A DNA stretch of 64,000 nucleotides from Nakamurella silvestris (GTDB taxonomy: Bacteria > Actinomycetota > Actinomycetes > Mycobacteriales > Nakamurellaceae): the NCBI GenBank assembly GCA_003576535.1, contig QXCQ01000091.1, positions 1 to 64,000 on the forward strand, read 5' to 3'. Positions 17,177-26,200 of this stretch are shown here, piece after piece. How positions within the stretch are numbered: the stretch's first letter is position 1; every line of letters starts with the position of its first letter. The notes under the pieces were generated by a model. It saw only the letters and a list, made by a program, of their open reading frames with translations. It was not told where the DNA came from and made no database searches. The position numbers were made by a program, and so were the translations under genes.

Positions 17177-17931
17177 GTGCGGACCACGGTCGGGCCGCAG
17201 GCTTCAATGGATTCGTACATCTCGTCGTCCAGATCCGTGTCGGTGATGACGGTGTCGATCTCTTCCAGACCAACCACCCTGGCGAATTCCCGGCGACCGA
17301 ACTTGGTGTGATCGGCCAGCAGCACCGTGCGCCTGGCCGCTCCCACCAGAGCACGCTTCACCGCCGCTTCGGCCAGATCCGGTGTGGAGAGCCCGGTGTC
17401 GGCGATCCCGTTGGTGCCCAGGAAGGCGACGTCCACCGTGACGTCCTGCAGGCAACGGGTGGTCCAGTCCCCCACGGCCGCCAGGGTGGTGCCTCGCACG
17501 GCCCCGCCGAGCAGGTGCAGGGAGATGTTCGGCATGGTGGAGACGACGGTGGCCACCGGCAAGGCGTGGGTGACGACGGTCAGCTTCTTCTCGCTCGGGA
17601 GCAGCGCGGCAAGCCGGATGGTGGTGGTGCCCGCGTCGAGGATCACCGACCCTCCCTCGGGCAGTTCGTCGAGGGCGGCGCGGGCGATCCGGTCCTTCGC
17701 GCCCGCTTCGACCGACTCGCGCTCGGTGATGTCGGGCTCGAAACCGAACCGGTCGATCGGCATCGCCCCGCCGTGCACCCGGCGCAGCACACCCAGGCGT
17801 TCCAGGGCGGTCAGATCCCGGCGGATGGTCTCCGCGGTGACCTCGAGGTCGGCGGCCAGGGAGAGCACATCGACCCTGCCCGCGGTCCGGGCAGCCTCGA
17901 GGATCTGCTGGCGACGTTCAGCTGCGTACAC
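17173..17931 (-). CDS. fruR: DeoR-family regulator of the fructose operon
   Basis: A transcriptional regulator of the DeoR/GlpR family, 252 residues. The N-terminal winged helix-turn-helix (about 1-57) includes RRQQILEAARTAGRVDVL and TAETIRRDLTALERLGVLRRVHGG (split across the two helices). The C-terminal sugar-phosphate sensor domain contains GGSVILDAGTTT and DVAFLGTNG. By analogy with characterised FruR proteins it would sense fructose-1-phosphate or fructose-1,6-bisphosphate and repress this operon. It is the promoter-proximal gene, so the operon would be autoregulated. Repeated GTTT motifs upstream are candidate operators. Confidence 0.92.
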   Translation of the reverse strand: MYAAERRQQILEAARTAGRVDVLSLAADLEVTAETIRRDLTALERLGVLRRVHGGAMPIDRFGFEPDITERESVEAGAKDRIARAALDELPEGGSVILDAGTTTIRLAALLPSEKKLTVVTHALPVATVVSTMPNISLHLLGGAVRGTTLAAVGDWTTRCLQDVTVDVAFLGTNGIADTGLSTPDLAEAAVKRALVGAARRTVLLADHTKFGRREFARVVGLEEIDTVITDTDLDDEMYESIEACGPTVVRT

Positions 17932-18016
17932 ATCGACTCCGTTGTCTTGGTATCCCTGCTCCGGACTCGCTCCCCGGGTGCAACAGTGCGCCCACCGAGG
18001 ATGTTGATGTGAGTCC

Positions 18017-18052
18017 GTTTGAAGTTTGTATTGCTTTGTTTACGCCCGTTTG
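18017..18052. promoter_or_regulatory. Cluster of GTTT repeats, candidate FruR operator
   Basis: Four GTTTG/GTTTA motifs start at 18017, 18024, 18038 and 18048 on the plus strand (CAAAC on the fruR strand), within a locally AT-rich stretch 86 bases upstream of fruR. DeoR-type regulators often bind direct repeats of this kind. The region also serves the divergent PPTase gene. Confidence 0.4.
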
Positions 18053-18156
18053 TGCCCGAAGTCAACCGTGACCTGCACATGTTCCCTCCAACGGGTGTGG
18101 GCTGCCGTCGGAGGTGTCGGTCGCGGGGTGCCAGGGACGGCTGGAACCATGGACCT

Positions 18157-18975
18157 GTGACCGCACCCGCCACCTCCACGGACCCGCGTACCGGGGTGGA
18201 GGTCCGCTGGGCCGACCCGACCGTCCTGGCCGGCCGCCTGGACCTGTTGGACGACACCGACCTCGCCGAGCTGGAGGCGCACTCGCTCCCGGCACGTCGC
18301 GCAGGATTCGTGGCCGGCCGCGTCCTGACGAAGCTGCTGCTGGCCGAGGTCACCGGCCGCGCGGCCGACGCCGTCCGGATCCGGCGGCATTGCGGGCTCT
18401 GCGGTTCCGCCGACCACGGCAAGCCGTATCCGGCCGAACCCGATGCCCTCCCGCTGAGCCTCTCCCACGCCCCTGGCATCGTCCTGGTCGCGGTCGGCGG
18501 ACCGGGGCCGCTCGGGGTGGATGTGACGGAAGTTGCCGCAACGGCCTTCGAAGGTTTCGAGCGGGTGGCCCTGACACCGGAGGAACGCACCGGGAATTGG
18601 CGGCATCATGAACGCGCCCGGTACTGGAGTCGAAAGGAGGCGGCCCTGAAAGCGACCGGCGTCGGCCTTTCGATCGATCCGCGCGATGTCGGCGCAACCC
18701 GGCCCGATCGACCTCCCGCCGTCCGACACTGGCCGTTGGGGATTCCGGTCGAGGACCTGCACCTGGTGGATCTTGATCTACCAGCGGACTTTCGGGCCTG
18801 CGTTGCCGTTCAACATCCGGGCCCGAGACCGCAGGTCCGGTGTCGCGCCTGGTCCGGGTCGCCTGATTCCACGCCCCCGGGCAGTTCATTGATTCGATCG
18901 GACACAGCGGAGAATTCGGATATCGGACAGGCAATGATGAATAGCGATCAAATCACCGACAATCGGCATGAATAG
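18157..18975 (+). CDS. 4'-phosphopantetheinyl transferase (Sfp-type)
   Basis: Transfers phosphopantetheine from CoA to a serine of carrier proteins. The Sfp/Gsp-type magnesium motif GVDVTEV (about 123-129) and the RYWSRKEAALKATGVGL helix (about 154-170) are intact. The best substrate in the window is the carrier domain of the Pls-like protein at 23216-27274. The chosen start is GTG 18157 (272 residues); ATG 18079 is possible but adds an odd arginine-rich head. The last 45 residues or so are serine-rich, of lower GC and outside the domain. The stop codon TAG is itself part of the -10 box of the next gene. Confidence 0.85.
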   Translation: MTAPATSTDPRTGVEVRWADPTVLAGRLDLLDDTDLAELEAHSLPARRAGFVAGRVLTKLLLAEVTGRAADAVRIRRHCGLCGSADHGKPYPAEPDALPLSLSHAPGIVLVAVGGPGPLGVDVTEVAATAFEGFERVALTPEERTGNWRHHERARYWSRKEAALKATGVGLSIDPRDVGATRPDRPPAVRHWPLGIPVEDLHLVDLDLPADFRACVAVQHPGPRPQVRCRAWSGSPDSTPPGSSLIRSDTAENSDIGQAMMNSDQITDNRHE

Positions 18976-18978
18976 ACT
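18973..18978 (+). promoter_or_regulatory. -10 box TAGACT overlapping the PPTase stop codon
   Basis: TAGACT lies 6 bases before ATG 18985, so the downstream gene can have its own leaderless promoter inside the end of the PPTase gene. Confidence 0.5.
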
Positions 18979-18984
18979 GCCACC

Positions 18985-20358
18985 ATGACGGACGACGAGG
19001 ACCGCCCACTCTTCGAGGTGGTCGCCCCCACCTTCGAGGGCGCTCCGGAGGCACCGCCGCCACCCCGACGGACCCGCCGACGGTGGCCTTGGGACCGCTG
19101 GGCCCTCGGTATCTCCATCGTGCTCGCGGTGGCGGTCCTGGCCACGGCGCTGTTGATCTTCCGCCCGCCGCCGACCAGCGACGGCCAGGCCCTTCCCGTT
19201 CCACCGGGTTCGGTCCGGACATCGGCCTCCTCGACACCGCCCTCATCCCCGACCGGCTCCAGTGCGGTGCCCACCACCGGCTCGGCAGACCCGACCGGTT
19301 CCAGCGAGCCCACGGCCACCCCGAAGGATTCCTGCGGCGAGGAGATCGACCTGCCGACCTTCCTCGGCACGACACCCCGCAAGGACAGCGGAATCACCGT
19401 CCTGCTGGGCGCCGGCACCAGGGTGGACCTGGACACCGGGCAATCGACCCAGCCGCAGATGGGGATCACCGCGGAGGAACGGATCCTGCAGACCGTTCGG
19501 CTCGGGAAATACAGCTACATCACCGTCGGCCCCTGTGGACCGGCGAATGAGGATCCGCGGATCCTTCGGGTCGACGACCACGGGCAGGTCACGAAGGTTC
19601 CGTTCCCGTTCTCCGACACCCCTTCCTTCCGACAACTGACCGTCTTCCAGGACCGGCTGTATGCGTCGCGGATCGGCGGTCCCGACGGGCGAACCACCTT
19701 GGTGCCCTTCGACGGCTCGGCAACGGTGACCATGTCCAAGAATTTCTTCGTGATCGGTATCAGCGGCAAACATCTGATCGGCCAACGCTCCGACGGTGGG
19801 CGCACGGAGACCATCGCCTATTCCCCGCAGGACCGCACAGCGACCGACATCGGCAACCTCGGCGACGGCAGCAGCCCCTACGTCCTGGCCGTCGGGGACG
19901 GATTTGTGATCTGGACCGAACATCAGAAGGACGGATCCGGGCTGCTGCACCGGTTCGACCTGGCGACCCTGCAGGATGAGTCCCTGGGAATGTCCGTGCC
20001 CCAGGCGTTCTCCTCCACGGCCATCAGCCCGGACGGCAGGTACCTGCTCGGACAGCTGACCGGGGAGGCAAGCCTGTCCGGAACATTCACCCAACTGCCC
20101 TGCACCTACGCCGTTTTCGACCTCGGACTCGACAAGCTCACCGAGATACCCGATCTCGCCGTCGCCGACCTGTTCAGGACCTCCGTCGGGCTGGCCTTCT
20201 CCCGCAGCGGCCACGAGGTGATCATCACGGCCGAGGCCGCCGACGGCCTGCACCTTCTGCTGTGGCGTCCGGGCGAGCGAACGATCACCGAGTCCCCGCG
20301 GGTCCTCCCCCGTCCGATCGCGGGCACCTACCCGCTGGCGATCGACCCGAAATCGTGA
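18985..20358 (+). CDS. Membrane-anchored beta-propeller-like protein, first paralog
   Basis: A 457-residue protein of unknown function. A proline/arginine-rich cytoplasmic head (1-35) is followed by one membrane helix (about 41-60, GISIVLAVAVLATALLIF), a Ser/Thr/Pro-rich extracellular linker (about 61-112) and a beta-rich domain (about 115-457). Short blades containing phrases such as AISPDGRYLLGQL and LAFSRSGHEVIITA resemble TolB/WD40-like propellers. The protein downstream has the same layout and matching segments (CGxxI near the start of the domain, Q-V/T blade turns, PDGRYL), so this is a tandem duplication. A sensor or anti-sigma-like surface role is possible but unproven. Confidence 0.7.
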   Translation: MTDDEDRPLFEVVAPTFEGAPEAPPPPRRTRRRWPWDRWALGISIVLAVAVLATALLIFRPPPTSDGQALPVPPGSVRTSASSTPPSSPTGSSAVPTTGSADPTGSSEPTATPKDSCGEEIDLPTFLGTTPRKDSGITVLLGAGTRVDLDTGQSTQPQMGITAEERILQTVRLGKYSYITVGPCGPANEDPRILRVDDHGQVTKVPFPFSDTPSFRQLTVFQDRLYASRIGGPDGRTTLVPFDGSATVTMSKNFFVIGISGKHLIGQRSDGGRTETIAYSPQDRTATDIGNLGDGSSPYVLAVGDGFVIWTEHQKDGSGLLHRFDLATLQDESLGMSVPQAFSSTAISPDGRYLLGQLTGEASLSGTFTQLPCTYAVFDLGLDKLTEIPDLAVADLFRTSVGLAFSRSGHEVIITAEAADGLHLLLWRPGERTITESPRVLPRPIAGTYPLAIDPKS

Positions 20359-20440
20359 GGGCAACCGGCGTCGTCATGCCCCGGAGGTGCGAGTGATCCA
20401 CCAGGCGAAGGCGCCGCAGAACAGACAGGAGATGCCCGAC

Positions 20441-21865
20441 GTGGAAAACGGCGAGACCGCCCCACCCGTCGAGCTGGTCGATCTGACCCCCGCTCGACCC
20501 GAGGGTGACGGGCCGTCACGGCCACGGCGAAACATCTTGGCCTCCAGGGTCTCGCGCCTCTGGCTGGTCGGTGCCGTCACCCTCGCCCTGGTCGTCGGCA
20601 TCGCCGTGGTCAACAGCCCCGACGAGGTGACCGGTGGGCGCGCCGTCGCCGGGGCCGACCTCGACACCAGCAGTCCGACCACACAGGCAACTCCGAGCAC
20701 CGTCGAAACCGGCAGCACCGAGCCCGGAACGGAATCGAACACCGACCCGACCGGGAACCCCGACGGCATCCTCGACCTGTTGAATCCGGGCAACGTCACC
20801 GCCGGGCCGACGGACAACTGCGGCAATCCGATCGCCTATGCGGATTACACGGCTCGGCCCGCCGACCCCGGAGGCCCCGGGTCCCGGGTGCTGATCGGGG
20901 CTGCGGCCGTCGCCGATCTGGGCACCGGTCAGGTGGTGACCCCGCTGATCGGGCTGGCGAAGGACGAAATGGTGATTCAGACCGTGCCCTCAGGAACCGA
21001 CATCTACCTCGTGGTCACCAGCTGCACCTACGAGCCCTCCAGGACGAAGGTGATCCGAGTGGACAAGGCCGGGCACAGCACACCCGTGCGGGTGCCCTTG
21101 GGATCGGATGAGGAGCTCCAATCCGTCCTGGCCGTCGGCCCGGACCTGTTCGCCCTGATCGTCACCGAAGGGTGGACGGATATGCAACCCCTGGAGGGAG
21201 GTCCGTTATTGGGCCTGCCGAAGGAGTTCTCCGTGTACGGATCCGGCGGTGGCTACGTGTTCGGCACGGTCAACGGTGCCTCGGCGGGCAACGAATTCGT
21301 CGCCTACAACCCGAAGGACGACTCCATCACCGATCTCGGCCGACTGACCATCGGCGCCTCCTACGTGGTCGCCTTCGGTACGGACCGGGTGGTCTGGTCC
21401 CAGGCCGACCCGGGAACGGATCAGTTCGTGGAGCCGGGGACCCTCGCCTCCTTCGTCTACGCCACCGGCAGGTCCACGGTGTACCCGTGGCATGCACCGG
21501 CCGGGATCTACAGCGACCAGGTCAGCCCCGACGGCCGGTACCTGGCCGGCCGGGTGCAGGTGATGGCTGTCGGTACCGACCTCTACACGGACGTGTCCTC
21601 CCAGCCCCCCGAGACCGGGGTCCTTGATCTGAAAACCGGGAAATGGACCATGGTCGCAGGGCTCAGCGACACATCCGTCTACGGCGGCGGGATCGGGATG
21701 GCCTTCAGCCAGGACAGCAAGACCCTGATCCTGTCGGTCAACACACCCCAGGGGATCCGCTTGCTGACCTGGGACATCGCCGGGAAGTCCCTCACCGAGT
21801 CCGGTGCCCTGGTCGTCGATGCGGGCGCGTACCCGTACAACCCGACCGTGCTCCCCGCGTCCTGA
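20441..21865 (+). CDS. Membrane-anchored beta-propeller-like protein, second paralog
   Basis: A 474-residue paralog of the preceding protein. It has a cytoplasmic head (about 1-38), a membrane helix (about 42-60, LWLVGAVTLALVVGIAVV), a Thr/Ser/Gly-rich linker and a propeller-like domain with SPDGRYLAGRV and MAFSQDSKTLILSV. The frame opens at 20387, but an AGGAG ribosome site at 20427-20431 points to GTG 20441, nine bases on; ATG 20432 touches the site. It is co-oriented with its paralog 82 bases upstream and converges with the M1 peptidase gene. Function unknown. Confidence 0.68.
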   Translation: MENGETAPPVELVDLTPARPEGDGPSRPRRNILASRVSRLWLVGAVTLALVVGIAVVNSPDEVTGGRAVAGADLDTSSPTTQATPSTVETGSTEPGTESNTDPTGNPDGILDLLNPGNVTAGPTDNCGNPIAYADYTARPADPGGPGSRVLIGAAAVADLGTGQVVTPLIGLAKDEMVIQTVPSGTDIYLVVTSCTYEPSRTKVIRVDKAGHSTPVRVPLGSDEELQSVLAVGPDLFALIVTEGWTDMQPLEGGPLLGLPKEFSVYGSGGGYVFGTVNGASAGNEFVAYNPKDDSITDLGRLTIGASYVVAFGTDRVVWSQADPGTDQFVEPGTLASFVYATGRSTVYPWHAPAGIYSDQVSPDGRYLAGRVQVMAVGTDLYTDVSSQPPETGVLDLKTGKWTMVAGLSDTSVYGGGIGMAFSQDSKTLILSVNTPQGIRLLTWDIAGKSLTESGALVVDAGAYPYNPTVLPAS

Positions 21866-21890
21866 TCTCCCGCATCGCCGGGAGCAGGAT

Positions 21891-23219
21891 TCACACCAGC
21901 GGCGGGAGCCCCGGCTGGTCCAGCCACCGGGAGAGCAGTTCCCGTACCGGAGCGGCGGAGTGCCGAGCGGCCAACTCCACGAACTCGGCCGTGGTGACCG
22001 AACCGTGTCGGTGCACCGCGACCCACTCCCGGACCAGGGTGAAGAAGACGATGTCCCCCACCAGCCCTCGCAGGGCGTGCAGGGTCAACGCCCCGCGTTT
22101 GTAGAGCCGGTCGTCGAACATCAACGCCGGTCCCGGGTCGGAGATGACGAGGTTCTGTGGCAGGGCGGCCAACCGGTTCCAGGCCCGCGTGGCATGAACG
22201 GCGGCAGTCGCACCGCCGGAGGCCTCCGACCACAGCCACTCGGCGTAGCAGGCGAAACCCTCGTTCAGCCAGATGTGCCGCCAGCCGGCGACCGTCAGGC
22301 TGTTCCCGAACCACTGGTGCGCCAGCTCGTGGGCCACCAGCCGCTCCTGGCCTCGGCGACCGTCGAGGAAGTTCGCCCCGAACACCGACAGGCCCTGGGC
22401 TTCCAGCGGGATCTCCAGATTGTCGTCCGTCACCACCACGGTGTACTGGCCGAAAGGGTAGGGGCCGAACATGGTCTGGAAGGCGACCATCATCTCCGCC
22501 TGCCGCCCCAGGTCGATCCTGGCCAGGTTGCGCAGCCGAGGTGGCACGGCAACCCGCTGGCGCACCGGCGTTTTCGCGAAGTCCAACATCTCGTACTGGC
22601 CGATGTGCAGGGTGGCCAGGTAGGTGGCCATCGGTTCGGGCTGGTCGAAGACCCAGGTGGTCTGGGCTGCCCGCACCTGACGTCGGACGAGGGTCCCGTT
22701 GGCCACCACCAGGTACGGCGAGTCCGTCGTCACCGTGAACTGGTAACTGGCCTTCTCTCCCGGGTGGTCGTTGCAGGGAAACCAGGAGGGTGCGCCGTTG
22801 GGCTGCCCGGCGACCAGTACGCCGTCGGCCAGTTCCTCCCAGCCGACGTCCCCCCAGGGCCCGCGCAGCGGACCGGGATTACCCGAGTAGGCGATGTCCA
22901 CCAGCAACGCGGTGCCGATGGGGATCGGTTGTTCCGGCGTGATGTTCAGTTTGCGGCCGCGCACCACGAACTTGGCCGCCCGACGGCCGTTGACCAGCAC
23001 CTTCGACACCGTCAGATTGGCCAGATCCAGGCTGAAGCGGGTCAGGGTCTGGGTGGCGAAGGCGGAGATCAGCACCCGTCCGGTGAGCCGGTTGGCGGCC
23101 ACCCGGTAGCCGAGATCCAGTTCGTACCGCGTGATCCGGTAGCCCCCGTTCCCGTGCTGGGGCAGGTAGCTGTCCCCGGCCGAGATCGCGCCGGGCCCAC
23201 CGGGTTGGGTGGGCTTCAC
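21891..23219 (-). CDS. M1-family metallopeptidase coupled to the Pls-like gene
   Basis: A zinc peptidase of the M1 family, 442 residues. The zinc site is HELAHQWFGN with the downstream glutamate ligand in WLNEGFACYAEWLW. The N-terminal beta-saddle domain is present, but the C-terminal helical domain of full aminopeptidase N is missing, so it is a short M1 protein. The GAMEN exopeptidase motif expected just before the zinc site is replaced by LEAQGLSVFG, so true aminopeptidase activity is uncertain. GTG 23219 overlaps the stop of the Pls-like gene (GTGA), showing translational coupling. No signal peptide is seen. Confidence 0.9.
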   Translation of the reverse strand: MKPTQPGGPGAISAGDSYLPQHGNGGYRITRYELDLGYRVAANRLTGRVLISAFATQTLTRFSLDLANLTVSKVLVNGRRAAKFVVRGRKLNITPEQPIPIGTALLVDIAYSGNPGPLRGPWGDVGWEELADGVLVAGQPNGAPSWFPCNDHPGEKASYQFTVTTDSPYLVVANGTLVRRQVRAAQTTWVFDQPEPMATYLATLHIGQYEMLDFAKTPVRQRVAVPPRLRNLARIDLGRQAEMMVAFQTMFGPYPFGQYTVVVTDDNLEIPLEAQGLSVFGANFLDGRRGQERLVAHELAHQWFGNSLTVAGWRHIWLNEGFACYAEWLWSEASGGATAAVHATRAWNRLAALPQNLVISDPGPALMFDDRLYKRGALTLHALRGLVGDIVFFTLVREWVAVHRHGSVTTAEFVELAARHSAAPVRELLSRWLDQPGLPPLV

Positions 23220-26200
23220 GGCTGCACGGGGCTCGACGGTTCGGCGCTCGGCGGCGTGCCCGATCCCGGCGCGGCGGCGGCGAGTTTGGCCACCTTCTTC
23301 GCGCTGAGCATCTCCGGCGCGATCGGGTTGCCCCGCCATCTCGTGCCCGGTGGCACCGACTCACCGCGCATCACCAGGGAGGCAGGTCCGACGGTGCTGG
23401 ACGCCCCGATCCGGGCGGCCGGCAGGATCACGCTGTGCGGCCCCAGGGTCGCACCGGGTTCCAGGATGACGGTGTCCATGGCCATGATTCGATCATGGAA
23501 GAGGTGTGTCTGGAGCACACATCCGGGGTTGACACTCGCTCCGTCTCCGAGCTCGATGAGATCGGCCTCGGGCAGCCAGTAGGTCTCGCACCACACCCCG
23601 CGGCCGATTTTCGCGCCGAGGCTGCGTAACCACAGGTTGAGGACGGGGGTACCGCTCGCCGCCCGGGCGAACCAGGGCGCGGCCACCGTTTCGACGAAGG
23701 TGTCGGCCACCTCGTTGCGCCAGACGAAACTGCTCCACAGCGGGTGCTCCCCCACCGGGATCCGCCCGACCAGCACCCATTTCGCGATCGAACTGATCAC
23801 CCCGGCGACACCCCCGGCGAGCAGCAGCACCAAGCCGCTGGCCGCGGCGGCACCGAGGAATCCCCAGGAGTTCACCAGTTCGGCCAGCGTCAGCAGCACC
23901 CCGATCCCGATCGCGACGGTGACCATCACCGGGACGAGGCGGCACAGTTCGACCAGCGCGCGGGCGACCTTGACCCTGGTGGGCGGGTCGAAGGTACGGC
24001 TCAGATCACCGGTGGTGGCCTGCCGCTGCAGCTGCACCGGCGGGCTGCCGATCCAGGAGGTGCCCTTCTTCGCCCGGTCCGGAGCCGCGGAAAGGACGGC
24101 GACCAGACCGTCGTTCGGTACCCGGCGACCGCCGCCGGTCATCCCGGAATTTCCCAGGAAGGCCCGTTTGCCGACCTTGGCACGGCGGATCCGCATCCAC
24201 CCGCCCGAGAGTTCGTAGCTGCCCACCATGGTGTCGTCGGCCAGGAAAGCACCGTCCCCGACGGTGGTCATCTTCGGGATCATCAGCACCGTGGAGGCCT
24301 CGACCCCACGCCCGACGGTTGCCCCGAGGGCGCGCAACCAGGACGGGGTGGCCAGGCTCGAGTACAGGGGGAAGAGCAGGGTGCGGGCATCGTCCATCAG
24401 CCGCTCGGTGGCCCAGACCTGCCACCCGATCCGGCTGCGGACCGGGAAGAAGCCGGCCCGCAGGCCGATGCCCAGGATCCGGACGGCAATGAAGGTCAGC
24501 AGCGCATAGGCGACCAACGCCGTGACGGTGATCAGCGGTACGGCGACCAGGGCGGCCTTCAGATCCCCGAGGGTGACCCCGACGACGTCCACCCCACGAT
24601 CGACCGGTCGACTGGCGCTGATCCACCAGCCGGCCACGGCCGCCCCGGCGGCGAAGGCCAGGACCGGCAGGATCGCCAGCAGCGAAGACACCGCCCCGTA
24701 GGCGGCGATCCACGCCGGGCGACGCGGCGGGCGTTCCTCCGGCCATTCGTCCTTGAGCCGGATCACCCGGTGGGCGGGCGAGCCCGCCCAGGCCTGTTCG
24801 GCCGGCACCTTCCCGGAGACGGCCGACCCCGGTTCGACCACGGCCCGCGGGCCGATGGAGGTTCCCGGCCCGAGAGTGCTGCGGGCACCGACGGTGGCAC
24901 CGGCCCCGACCGAGATGGTGCCGAGTCGGAGCACGTCGCCGTCCAGCCAGTAGCCGGCCAGATCGACCTCCGGTTCGATGGAGGAGCCCCGGCCGAGATG
25001 GATCATCCCGGTGATCGGCGGCAGGGAGTGCAGATCGACCCCCGGCCCGACCTTCGCCCCGAGGGCGCGGGCGTAGTAGACGATCCAGGGGGCACCGGCC
25101 AGGCTGGCCGCCCCCACGGCCTCGGCGAACCGTTCCGCAGTCCACAGACGCAGGTGCACCCTGCCCCCGCGGGGGTAGAGGCCGGGGGTGATGCCGCGCA
25201 GCAGCAGCCTCGCCCCGATCACCGTCAGGCCCATCCGGCCGATCGGGGACAGGAAGACGAACCAGCCGGCCAGGATCCACCACCAGGACACGGTGTGCAC
25301 GAATTCGAAGTGGCCGACAGCGTCGACGACATTGCTGATCGCCGCCATCCAGGTCAGCCAGCGCAGACCCGCGAAGGTGTTCAGCGGGATGGTGAGCAGG
25401 GTCTGGATCCACCGGGCCGAGCGTGGGACCGGGTCCACCGCGCGCTCGAAGGGGATCGCGGCCGGGGCGAGGGCCTCGAGGCTGCGAGCCAGGTTGCCCA
25501 GTTTCGGGGCGGCGTAGATCATCGCCACGGTTGCCTCGGGGTAGCGCTCCCGGAGCCGGGACACCAGCCGGGCCGAACTCAGGCTCGATCCGCCGAAGGC
25601 GAAGAAGTCGCTGCCCTCGTCCAGGTTCGACGCCCCGAGGATGTCCTCCCACAGGGTCGCGAGCCACGCCTCGGTGGCCCCCATCCCCTCGTAGTTGCCC
25701 GGACCGGCACCGGCGATGGGCCAGGGCAGCGCATGCCGGTCCACCTTCCCGGAGATCCGGGTGGGCAGCTCGTCCACGACGGTCAACAGGGGCACGAGGG
25801 CCGCGGGCAGCTCGGTCCGCAGCGCGTCGAGGGCCCGCCCCAGGTCGTAGTCCTCGTCCCGGTCGATCGGGACGAGATATCCGACGAGCACCTGGGAGCC
25901 GCCCTTGGTGCTCTTCACCGCCGCGGCCGCCGCGCCGATCCCGGGAAGGCCCTGCAGGGCCGCGTCGATCTCACCGAGCTCGATCCGCCGACCGCCGAGT
26001 TTCACCTGTTCGTCCGCACGGCCCAGGAACAGCAGACCGTCGGGTTCGTACCGGACGAGATCGCCGCTGCGGTAGGCCCGCTCCCATCCGAGAGTGGGCA
26101 TAGGGGCGTACTTCTCGGCATCCTTGGCCGGATCGAGGTACCGCGCCAGGCCCACCCCGCCGATGATCAGCTCGCCGCTCTGCCCGACCGGCACCGGCCG

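Noticed and set aside
12287-17311. Long plus-strand open frames opposite ptsI, fruA and fruK
   Set aside because: Mirror frames of well-identified PTS genes, with compositionally biased translations.
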